NCBI GenBank assembly: GCA_900318395.1
Contig: ONKL01000034.1
Location: 1 to 42,154, forward strand
Reading direction: 5' to 3'
Source: an uncultured Prevotella sp.
Lineage (GTDB): Bacteria; Bacteroidota; Bacteroidia; Bacteroidales; Bacteroidaceae
Length of the DNA: 42,154 nucleotides
Shown in pieces: positions 1 through 9,742 of this stretch. The notes under the pieces are model-generated. The model searched no databases, was not told the DNA's origin, and saw only the letters and a list, made by a program, of their open reading frames with translations. The number at the start of each line of letters is the position of its first letter. The first letter of the stretch is position 1. Made by a program: the position numbers and the translations under genes.

Positions 1-211
1 CGAGACCACGGTTGACGTGAACAAGCCCTACGAGGTGGACGGTTGGAAAATCTATCAATACGGCTACGACACGCAGATGGGTGCCGAGAGTCAGATTTCT
101 ATATTAGAGCTCGTCAGCGACCCCTGGTTGCCGTTGGTATATACGGGCATCTACATGATGCTGGCGGGAGCGGTTTGTATGTTTGTTATTGGAGGGAGGA
201 GACGCGCATGA
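1..211 (+). CDS. resB: ResB/Ccs1-type cytochrome c biogenesis protein, C-terminal end (5' partial)
   Basis: Only about the last 69 residues are in the window, read from base 2. The tail has a periplasmic stretch ending in DGWKIYQYGYDTQMG, then LVSDPWLPLVYTGIYMMLAGAVC, a final membrane helix, and a basic end GGRRRA. This matches the C-terminus of ResB/Ccs1, the partner of CcsA in system II haem delivery to apocytochrome c at the outer face of the inner membrane. The stop codon overlaps the start of ccsA as ATGA, so the two are translationally coupled. In many Bacteroidota the two are fused as one CcsBA protein; here they are separate. The family call rests on the short tail plus the neighbouring ccsA. 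Confidence 0.8.
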   Translation, partial: ETTVDVNKPYEVDGWKIYQYGYDTQMGAESQISILELVSDPWLPLVYTGIYMMLAGAVCMFVIGGRRRA

Positions 212-1034
212 GTTGGGAGCAGTTTATTTATTTCGCGATGGCAGCCATCCTGCTTTGGGCTATAGGAGCATGGGCGGCATGGAAAGAAAAGACCGGCTTG
301 GCCTATACGGCAACCATCGTCGGACTGGTCGTTTTCTTCTCGTTTATTCTCTCCATGTGGATTTCCATGGAGCGTCCGCCGCTTCGCACAATGGGTGAGA
401 CACGCCTCTGGTATTCGTTCTTCCTGCCATTGGCGGGTATCATTGTCTATTCGCGATGGAAATACAAATGGATACTCACGTTTTCCACGATTCTTGCCTT
501 GGTGTTCATCTGCGTGAACCTGTTCAAGCCTGAGATTCACGACAAGACGCTGATGCCAGCCCTCCAGAGTCCTTGGTTCGCCCCTCACGTCATTGTCTAT
601 ATGTTCGCATACGCCGTACTTGGTGCAGCTACGGTGATGGCCGTCTATCTGCTTTTCATCAAAAAGAAAACAACGGAAAGCACTCATCAGCCCATTGCTG
701 ATGAAGAATCAGACATCACCGATAATCTCGTGATAATCTCGTCTATGTAGGCCTTGCCTTCCTTACCATCGGCATGCTCTTCGGTGCTCTCTGGGCCAAG
801 GAGGCATGGGGACACTACTGGTCGTGGGACCCCAAGGAGACGTGGGCGGCCATCACCTGGCTGTCCTATCTTGTCTATGTGCACTATCGTAACCTTCCAC
901 ACCATCGTGAGCGCCTTGCTCTCTGGATGCTCATCGTCTCTTTCGTCCTCTTGCAGATGTGCTGGTGGGGCATCAATTATCTGCCCTCTGCCCAAGGCTC
1001 CAGCGTACACACCTATAGCAACAAACAGAATTAA
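208..1034 (+). pseudogene. ccsA: CcsA-type cytochrome c assembly protein, frameshifted by an 11-bp duplication
   Basis: CcsA handles haem in system II cytochrome c maturation. The first part, from ATG 208, has several membrane helices and runs to a stop at 748-750. The second part, in another frame, carries the family signature GHYWSWDPKETWA (WWD-type haem-handling motif) and ends at 1034. The break lies exactly where 11 bases are repeated in tandem at 721-742. Removing one copy restores a continuous frame (TDNLVYVGLAFLTIG) and gives a protein of 271 residues, a normal size for CcsA. As written, the product stops before the haem motif. It could be a true inactivating mutation, a reversible slipped-strand switch, or an assembly error. 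The start is fixed by the ATGA overlap with the preceding gene. Confidence 0.88.
721..742 (+). repeat. Exact 11-bp tandem duplication inside ccsA
   Basis: The unit gataatctcgt occurs twice head to tail (721-731 and 732-742). Eleven extra bases shift the frame by two and create the premature stop at 748. A short direct repeat of this kind can collapse or expand by replication slippage. Confidence 0.95.
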
Positions 1035-1054
1035 ATAACTAAAGGCAAGTTTTT

Positions 1055-3511
1055 ATGAGAATCGTTTTCAATCTTGAATACCAGACCACCTTCGGAGAAG
1101 AACTGGCATTGAACATCCTGCTGGATGGAAAGACCGAGCAGCACAAGATGTCGACCCTCGACGGTTGCCATTGGATGTGCGAGCTGAGTAAGTCCGTGAA
1201 GACCAAGACACACATCGACTACTTCTACTGTGTGATGAGAGGCGACGAGCAGACACGCTGCGAGTGGCTCACTGAGCCACACAGACTGGAGTTTGTCGCT
1301 ACCAAGGGAGCACGCTACACGGTGTATGACCACTGGATCGACATCCCCGAGGACTCGTTCCTCTACTCTTCGGCCTTCACAGAGTGCGTTGCTGCCCGCA
1401 AGCGCAAGATGAGTGAGGAGTCAGCCTACGCCAAGACCGTGCGCCTGAAGGTGCGCGCCCCACAGTTGCGCTGGAACGAGCGTCTGGCTATCATTGGTGG
1501 CAGCGATGCCTTGGGAAACTGGGAGGCACTGCGCGCACTGACCATGGCCGAGCACGAGAACAATGAGTGGGTCATCACCCTCGATGCCGACACATTGCCC
1601 GACACCATCGAGTTCAAGTTTGTCTCGCTCGACGAAGAGATCGACGTGACGCCGCTTTGGGAGACAGGAATGAACCGCACGATGACCATCCCGAAGCTCG
1701 AGGAGGGCGAGGTGATCGTCTACGAGTTGTCGCAGGCTTTCTTCCCCGTCTATCCTTGGAAGGGTGCAGGTACCGTCATCCCCATCTTCTCGCTGCGCAG
1801 TGAAGGCAGCTTCGGAGTGGGCGACTTCGGCGATCTGCAGAAGATGATCGACTGGTGTGCCAAGACCCGCCAGCGCGTGCTGCAGGTGCTGCCCATCAAC
1901 GATACGAACATGACCTACACCTGGCAGGACAGCTATCCTTACAACTCTATCAGCATCTACGCGCTGCATCCTCAGTACACCGACTTCCGACAGCTGCCGC
2001 CGCTGAAGGACAAGGAGCGCAAGGCCTACTACGAAGCCCTGCAGAAAGAGCTCAACGCCCTGCCACAGATTGACTACGAGCGCATGAACAATGCCAAGCT
2101 CGCCTATCTGCGCGAGCTCTTCGCCCAGGAGGGCAGTAAGATGATGAAGACCGAGGCCTTTAAGACCTTCTTCGAGCAGAACAAGGACTGGCTCGTGCCT
2201 TACGCCGCCTTCTGTCACTACCGCGATATGTACGGCACCGCCTCGTTCACGGAGTGGCCCGATCACAAGACCTTCACAGAGAAGGAGCGCGAGTCTATGT
2301 CGAAGACGACTACTAAAATATATAAAGAGGTGGCCTTCTGGTACTTCGTACAGTTCAATCTCGACCAGCAGATGCGCGCCGCCCATGCCTATGCCCGCAA
2401 GCAGCGCGTCATCCTGAAGGGCGACATCCCCATCGGCATCAGCCGCGACGGCGTAGAGGCCTGGGTAGAGCCGAAGTACTTCAACCTGAACGGACAGGCA
2501 GGAGCTCCACCCGATGCTTTCTCTGCCGATGGCCAGAACTGGGGATTCCCCACTTATAACTGGGATGTGATGCTCGCCGACGGCTGTCAGTGGTGGGTAC
2601 GCCGATTCCGTAAGATGGCCGAGTATTTCGATGCCTACCGCATCGACCACGTGCTGGGCTTCTTCCGCATCTGGGAGATTCCTATGCCTCACAAGTCTGG
2701 TCTGATGGGCCAGTTCTCGCCTGCCCTCGGCATGAGCGTCGAGGAGATTGCCGCCTACGGTGTGGAGTTCAACGAGGGTCTGTTCCTCGTCGACCACAAG
2801 CGCAGCGATCGCTGGCATCCACGTATCGCTGTCCAGTATCAGGAGGCATACGCCCAGCTCAGCGAGGATCAGAAGTATCACTTCAACCAGCTCTACAACG
2901 ACTACTTCTACCGCCGCAACAACCAGTTCTGGTATACTGAGGCGATGAAGAAACTGCCCAAGCTCACACAGGCCACCCGCATGCTCGTCTGTGCCGAGGA
3001 TCTCGGTATGGTGCCCGACTGCGTGCCCTGGGTGATGAACGAGCTGCGCATCCTCTCCCTCGAGATCCAGTCGATGCCGAAGGATCCTACCACGCGCTTC
3101 GGACACCTCTCGCGCAACCCCTATCGCAGTGTCGACACCATCTCTACTCACGACATGGCCACCCTGCGCCAATGGTGGGATGAGGACGAGGAGCGCACGC
3201 AGAACTACTTCAACACGATGCTCTATCGTGGAGGCCCTGCTCCCCACCCGCTGCCCGACTGGTTGGCTAAGGATATCGTCAGCCGTCACCTGACGTCGCC
3301 CTCGATGCTTTGTCTCATCTCCTTCCAGGACTGGTTAAGCATCGACGAGAAGCTGCGTCTGCCCGATGCCAATGCCGAGCGCATCAACATCCCTGCCAAT
3401 CCGCGTCACTACTGGCGCTATCGCATGCACCTCACCATCGAGCAGCTCCTCGCCGCCGATGAACTCAACGAAGAAATCAGCACATTAATTATACAAAGCG
3501 GAAGAAAATAA
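1055..3511 (+). CDS. malQ: 4-alpha-glucanotransferase (GH77) with two N-terminal CBM20 domains
   Basis: Amylomaltase, which transfers alpha-1,4-glucan segments between maltooligosaccharides in the cytoplasm; no signal peptide is present. The 818-residue protein has two starch-binding CBM20-like domains (about residues 1-105 and 125-225, the second with LAIIGGSDALGNWE) ahead of the GH77 barrel, the layout of plant DPE2. Catalytic motifs are visible: GDIPIGISRDGVEAW, the nucleophile Asp531 in YRIDHVLGFFR, the acid/base Glu648 in CAEDLGMVP, and STHDMATLRQWW. It begins 20 nt after ccsA and is followed 22 nt later by the GH97 gene, so it heads the starch operon. I found no clear promoter of its own in the short gap; transcription may start inside or upstream of ccsA. 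Confidence 0.95.
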   Translation: MRIVFNLEYQTTFGEELALNILLDGKTEQHKMSTLDGCHWMCELSKSVKTKTHIDYFYCVMRGDEQTRCEWLTEPHRLEFVATKGARYTVYDHWIDIPEDSFLYSSAFTECVAARKRKMSEESAYAKTVRLKVRAPQLRWNERLAIIGGSDALGNWEALRALTMAEHENNEWVITLDADTLPDTIEFKFVSLDEEIDVTPLWETGMNRTMTIPKLEEGEVIVYELSQAFFPVYPWKGAGTVIPIFSLRSEGSFGVGDFGDLQKMIDWCAKTRQRVLQVLPINDTNMTYTWQDSYPYNSISIYALHPQYTDFRQLPPLKDKERKAYYEALQKELNALPQIDYERMNNAKLAYLRELFAQEGSKMMKTEAFKTFFEQNKDWLVPYAAFCHYRDMYGTASFTEWPDHKTFTEKERESMSKTTTKIYKEVAFWYFVQFNLDQQMRAAHAYARKQRVILKGDIPIGISRDGVEAWVEPKYFNLNGQAGAPPDAFSADGQNWGFPTYNWDVMLADGCQWWVRRFRKMAEYFDAYRIDHVLGFFRIWEIPMPHKSGLMGQFSPALGMSVEEIAAYGVEFNEGLFLVDHKRSDRWHPRIAVQYQEAYAQLSEDQKYHFNQLYNDYFYRRNNQFWYTEAMKKLPKLTQATRMLVCAEDLGMVPDCVPWVMNELRILSLEIQSMPKDPTTRFGHLSRNPYRSVDTISTHDMATLRQWWDEDEERTQNYFNTMLYRGGPAPHPLPDWLAKDIVSRHLTSPSMLCLISFQDWLSIDEKLRLPDANAERINIPANPRHYWRYRMHLTIEQLLAADELNEEISTLIIQSGRK

Positions 3512-3521
3512 CTAAAAGTAA

Positions 3522-5843
<2,322 letters not shown>

Positions 5844-5863
5844 AGAACTCAAATCAAGAAACC

Positions 5864-6952
5864 ATGAATACAATCAAACGATCCTTAACTGTCGCTCTCC
5901 TGCTGAGTGCCGTGGTAGGCATGTCCGCCACGGCCTCAGCACAGACAGAGGAGCCAGTCGACCTCGAAGCCCTCTATCAGGAGATCGACGCCACCATCGG
6001 CGAGTCACCGCATTTCGTCAAAGAGCGCGTGCTGAAGATCGACGATTGCCGCCACAAGCTGCAGGCCGAGCAGAGCGCAGAGAAGCGCCTCGAACTGGCA
6101 GAGAAGCTCTTCAGTCTCTTCCAGCCATACAGAAACGACTCTGCCCTCTACTATATCGAGCAGTGCATCACCCTCGCCGATTCGCTCAAGCGCCCAGACC
6201 TCGAAGGGCGCTTCCGCTCGCTGATGGCTCATCAGTGCTCAAGCATCAGGATGTTCTCCGAGGCATTCGAGCAGCTCAAGCTCATCAGAAAGTCTGCCCT
6301 CGATCAAGTAGGACTATCCTACTATTACGGCGCCTGGATGCACCTCTACGGAGAGTTAGGCTCCTATACTGAGCGCCCTGGCATGCAACAAGTCTATTAC
6401 GACCAGCAGAACGCCTATCGCGACTCCGTGCTGATGGTAGCCCCCGAGGGCACCGAAGATTGGTACCACATGAAGATGGATATCCTCAACGGGCGCCGCT
6501 ATTATCAGGAAGCCCTGCAGTTCAGCAACCGCTGGATCCGCAATGCGCCTCCCAACTCCCACGCCCGTGCCTTTGCTGCCTTCTACCGCTCGATGGTCTA
6601 CAGCAATCTCCACAATGAAGAGCAGACGCGCTACTGGCTGGGGCGCTCAGCCATCGAGGACATCAAGTGCGGCGTGATGGATCAGGCCTCGCTCCTCTTC
6701 CTGGCAGAACATCTGGCCAACGACGGCGACATCGAGCGTGCCCAGCGCTACTTGGAGTTCTCCAAGAAGTGCAACGACTATTTCTGTCATCACATGCGGA
6801 GCTATCAGGTCAATTCCGTCATCGCCATCATCGAGAAGAGCCGCGAGGCAGCCGAGAAGCGCGCCTCCCTGTGGTTCACCGCCTCAATGGTCGTGATAGC
6901 CCTGCTCCTCCTGACCCTCATCATCGTCATCATCAGAAAAATTAAGAAATGA
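5864..6952 (+). CDS. SusR-like membrane sensor lacking a cytoplasmic output domain
   Basis: A 362-residue protein with a signal peptide (cleavage near ASAQ), a helical TPR-like periplasmic region (about 30-325), one membrane helix (about 334-356) and only a few basic residues after it (RKIKK). The N-terminal pattern, with regularly spaced DSALYYIEQ-type helices, resembles the sensory half of the SusR/DUF6377 family, from memory. That family normally continues into a cytoplasmic coiled coil and a DNA-binding domain of about 200 residues. Here the stop overlaps the pullulanase start as ATGA, so no missing part is hidden downstream. The start at 5864 follows GH97 by 20 nt; an open frame extends further upstream inside GH97 but has no signal peptide. 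It could be a decoy, a membrane-bound accessory protein, or a deletion derivative. Confidence 0.75.
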   Translation: MNTIKRSLTVALLLSAVVGMSATASAQTEEPVDLEALYQEIDATIGESPHFVKERVLKIDDCRHKLQAEQSAEKRLELAEKLFSLFQPYRNDSALYYIEQCITLADSLKRPDLEGRFRSLMAHQCSSIRMFSEAFEQLKLIRKSALDQVGLSYYYGAWMHLYGELGSYTERPGMQQVYYDQQNAYRDSVLMVAPEGTEDWYHMKMDILNGRRYYQEALQFSNRWIRNAPPNSHARAFAAFYRSMVYSNLHNEEQTRYWLGRSAIEDIKCGVMDQASLLFLAEHLANDGDIERAQRYLEFSKKCNDYFCHHMRSYQVNSVIAIIEKSREAAEKRASLWFTASMVVIALLLLTLIIVIIRKIKK

Positions 6953-8850
6953 AGCAATTGATATTCGCAGGATTACTGTCTCTGCTGTTTCCCAAGTCAG
7001 TAACGGCACAGACGTTTCAGGAAGTGAACTACACCCCTGAAAAGACCCAGTTTGCGCTCTTTGCGCCCAACGATGCCAAGCGCGTCACGCTGCGCATCTA
7101 TGAGGAAGGTCAGGGCGGCAAGGCCGTGAAGACCGTCAAGATGAAGCGCACCGCCGATGAGCAGTGGACGACCACCGTGCGTGGCGACCTCATGGGCAAG
7201 TTCTACACCTTCGACGTGGGCCTCGGCGAGTGTCCGGGCGTCTTTGCCAAGGCCGTAGGCGTCAACGGCAAGCGGGGAGCCATCATCTCTCTTCCCGCCA
7301 CCGATCCCGAAGGCTGGAGCAGCGATACCCGCCCCGTCACGAAGTCGCCTGCCGACCTCGTCATCTACGAGATGCACCATCGCGACTTCTCCATCGCCCG
7401 CAGCGATGCCCGGTATAAGGGCAAGTTCCTCGCCCTCACCGAGCCCTGGGCCATCAGCCACCTCAAGGAGCTGGGCGTCAACGCCGTCCATATCCTGCCC
7501 TCCTACGACTACGGCTCCATCGACGAGACGCGCCTCAGCGACAACAAGTACAACTGGGGCTACGACCCCGTGAACTACAACGTGCCCGAGGGCGGCTACT
7601 CCACCGATCCCTATCGCCCCGACGTGCGCATCCGCGAGTTCAAGCAGATGGTCAAGGCCCTCCACGATGCAGGCATCCGCGTCATCCTCGACGTCGTGTA
7701 CAATCACACCTACGACATCGAGCACTCCAACTTCCAGCGCACCTATCCCGACTATTTCTATCGGTTTACAGATCACAAGCAATACAGCAACGGCTCAGGC
7801 TGCGGCAATGAGACCGCCTCCGACCGTCCTATGATGCGCAAGTTCATGCTCGAGAGCGTCAAGTACTGGATCAACGAGTACCACATCGACGGCTTCCGCT
7901 TCGACCTCATGGGCGTCCATGATATCGAGACGATGAACCAGATCCGCCAGATGGTCGATCAGATCGACCCCACCATCTTCATCTATGGCGAAGGCTGGAG
8001 CGCAGGCACCTGCGCCTATCCCCAGGAAAAGCTCGCCATGAAGGCCCACATCCCGCAGATGCCAGGCATCGCCGCCTTCAGCGACGAACTGCGCGACGCC
8101 CTGCGCGGACCCTTCTCCGACGACACGATGGCAGGCTGGCTCGGGCGCCAGAACGAGACCGAATCCATCAAGTACGGCATCGCCGGAGCCATCGCCCACC
8201 CACAAGTCGACATGTCGAAAGTCAACTACGCCAAGGAGCCCTGGGCACTCGAACCCACGCAGATGATCTCCTATGTCAGCTGTCACGACGACATGTGTCT
8301 CGTCGACCGTCTGAAGGCCTCCATTCCTGGCATCACGACAGAAGAGCTCATCCGTCTCGACCTGCTCGCACAGACCGCCGTCTTCACCTCCCAGGGCGTG
8401 CCCTTCATGCTCAGCGGTGAAGAGCTGCTGCGCAACAAGAAGGGTGTCCACAACTCATTTGAGTCGCCCGATGAGATCAATCACCTCGACTGGAGCAACA
8501 AGGCGAAATACCCGCAAGTGTTCGACTATTACAAAAGCCTCATCGCCCTGCGCCAGCATCACCCCGCCTTCCGTCTTGGCAATGCCGACCTCGTGCGCAA
8601 GCACCTCGAGTTCCTCGACATGCCCGAAGGCCTCATCGCCTACCGCCTGAAGAACTACGCAGGTCGTGACGACTGGCGCGACATCATCGTCATCCTCAAT
8701 GCCGGCAAGACCGATCAGGAAGTCACCATCCCCGAAGGCATCTACACCGTCGTCTGCTGCGACGGCCAGATCAACGAGCAAGGCCTCGGCACCCTCCAAG
8801 GCCCCAAGGCCGTCGTCGATGCCCAGTCCGCCCTGATCATCCACAACTAA
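6949..8850 (+). CDS. pulA: Type I pullulanase (GH13 with N-terminal CBM48-like domain)
   Basis: Debranching enzyme that hydrolyses alpha-1,6 links of pullulan and branched maltodextrins. It has 633 residues with a hydrophobic N-terminal signal (ending near VTAQ), so it is probably exported. A CBM48-like beta-sandwich (about 25-115) precedes the barrel. The type I signature YNWGYDPVNYNVPEG is present, along with the four GH13 regions: DVVYNH, GFRFDLMGVHD (nucleophile Asp319), YGEGW (acid/base Glu348) and SCHDD (Asp447). The gene overlaps the preceding sensor gene by four bases, which implies coupled translation, and it ends the plus-strand starch operon that starts at malQ. Confidence 0.95.
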   Translation: MKQLIFAGLLSLLFPKSVTAQTFQEVNYTPEKTQFALFAPNDAKRVTLRIYEEGQGGKAVKTVKMKRTADEQWTTTVRGDLMGKFYTFDVGLGECPGVFAKAVGVNGKRGAIISLPATDPEGWSSDTRPVTKSPADLVIYEMHHRDFSIARSDARYKGKFLALTEPWAISHLKELGVNAVHILPSYDYGSIDETRLSDNKYNWGYDPVNYNVPEGGYSTDPYRPDVRIREFKQMVKALHDAGIRVILDVVYNHTYDIEHSNFQRTYPDYFYRFTDHKQYSNGSGCGNETASDRPMMRKFMLESVKYWINEYHIDGFRFDLMGVHDIETMNQIRQMVDQIDPTIFIYGEGWSAGTCAYPQEKLAMKAHIPQMPGIAAFSDELRDALRGPFSDDTMAGWLGRQNETESIKYGIAGAIAHPQVDMSKVNYAKEPWALEPTQMISYVSCHDDMCLVDRLKASIPGITTEELIRLDLLAQTAVFTSQGVPFMLSGEELLRNKKGVHNSFESPDEINHLDWSNKAKYPQVFDYYKSLIALRQHHPAFRLGNADLVRKHLEFLDMPEGLIAYRLKNYAGRDDWRDIIVILNAGKTDQEVTIPEGIYTVVCCDGQINEQGLGTLQGPKAVVDAQSALIIHN

Positions 8851-8873
8851 CCCCCAATGGAACCCGCAGGCTT

Positions 8874-8956
8874 CGGGTCTGGCGCCAAAGTACAGTCGCT
8901 TGCGACTTTACTTTGGGGCCTGACCCCAGCACACGCGCCCAATGGGCTTAGACCCG
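8874..8956. repeat. Structured intergenic element with nested inverted repeats
   Basis: After the pullulanase stop the DNA can fold into a closed structure. An outer stem pairs 8874-8880 (cgggtct) with 8950-8956 (agacccg). An inner hairpin has 15-bp arms, 8885-8899 against 8902-8916, with one mismatch and a 2-nt loop. A small gccc-aat-gggc hairpin lies at 8937-8947. There is no long T tract, so it is not a simple terminator. It may be a REP-like element or a structured 3' end. Confidence 0.5.
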
Positions 8957-9006
8957 GGGTTAACGCGTATGGTTCTTTTGAGGATCGGCGTGTCACAGCC
9001 AGACAC

Positions 9007-9032
9007 AAAAAAAGGGAGCCGCTCTGACTCCC
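9007..9032 (-). terminator. Intrinsic terminator of the small secreted-repeat-protein gene
   Basis: Read on the minus strand, a stem of about 7 bp (GGGAG-t-C against G-g-CTCCC, one wobble pair) with a 5-nt loop (9032 down to 9014) is followed by seven T (9013-9007). It lies 75 nt beyond the stop of the 9108-9395 gene and closes that transcription unit. Confidence 0.75.
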
Positions 9033-9107
9033 GATTCACTTCTTCTTTCAAAATAGAAGATCTACTGCCTCTTGATCTTCTTAGAGCTGTCTGTTATACT
9101 GCACGCT

Positions 9108-9395
9108 CTATACGCGAACTCTTACGCGGATTCCCAAAACCTGCTCGATGAAACTTTCAAAAGAATTTGGAGCGTCTTTTACACGAATCTCTACATTACC
9201 CTTCTGAGCACCTTTCACGCGAATCTCTAAATTACTCTTCTGTGGAGCATCTTTCACGCGAATCTCTACATTACCCTTCTGTGGGGCTTCTCCATTAGAA
9301 TTTGCGTTTGCACTGGTGGTGAACACGAATGAGAAAACTACTGCTGCAAATGTGCTCATGAACATCTTCTTTGCATTGAAACTTTTTGTTGTCAT
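9108..9395 (-). CDS. Small secreted protein with tandem 13-residue repeats, function unknown
   Basis: A 95-residue protein with a signal peptide (hydrophobic core FAAVVFSFVFTTSANA) followed by three near-identical units of the form APQKGNVEIRVKD (residues 37-49, 50-62, and 63-74 with one residue missing) and a tail ending GIRVRVRV. The units alternate polar and hydrophobic residues, so short beta-strands are plausible. I do not recognise the family. It lies on the opposite strand between the pullulanase and SusA-like genes. It has its own promoter (9541-9572), an A/T-rich leader of about 140 nt and an intrinsic terminator, which argues that it is a real gene. The repeats are also visible in DNA as a 39-bp tandem array (9174-9287), so copy number may vary between strains. 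Confidence 0.75.
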   Translation of the reverse strand: MTTKSFNAKKMFMSTFAAVVFSFVFTTSANANSNGEAPQKGNVEIRVKDAPQKSNLEIRVKGAQKGNVEIRVKDAPNSFESFIEQVLGIRVRVRV

Positions 9396-9742
9396 AACTT
9401 TAATTTTTTTAATTGATTATACTTATTATTTTTATTATTAACTTTGTCGTCTGTTTCCTTTCGACGATGCAATGACAGTGCAAGTCGAAGGCAATCAAAG
9501 CTCGCTTTAGATTGCTGAGGCGCAGCCTGTCTTAGCGAGAGCAAAGGTAGGGGGACTTTCGGAGATTTGCAACAATTTTGCTGACTTTTAAACGAAGTTG
9601 TTGCGACAAAGAGGAGGGATTGCGACAGTTCGTTATCATGAGGCTGAATGCTGTCGTAAAAGGGCGCAAAGCATGAGCTATGCCTGCCGTGCAAACGTTT
9701 TCCGAGCGGGGGATTATTAATCAGTGTTAAAATGGGGATTGG
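9396..9742. other. Divergent intergenic region
   Basis: The 347 bases between the small minus-strand gene and the SusA-like gene hold the minus-strand promoter and its leader (9396-9534). The remainder (about 9573-9742) has no convincing gene. An open frame across 9392-9757 on the minus strand has no recognisable protein character. Confidence 0.6.
9541..9572 (-). promoter_or_regulatory. Bacteroidota promoter for the small secreted-repeat protein
   Basis: On the minus strand TACCTTTGC (9549-9541) is preceded by TTG (9572-9570) with exactly 20 nt between, the standard Bacteroidota -33/-7 arrangement. Transcription should start near 9534. Confidence 0.75.

Noticed and set aside
1421-3289. Long minus-strand frame opposite malQ
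   Set aside because: It mirrors the GH77 coding sequence and has no own start signals or domains.
8942-9151. Plus-strand frame after the pullulanase gene
   Set aside because: It runs across the minus-strand terminator and 3' end of the small gene and has no protein-like features.
9174-9287. 39-bp tandem repeats as a possible CRISPR array
   Set aside because: Units are adjacent without spacers and keep a protein frame, so they are coding repeats.
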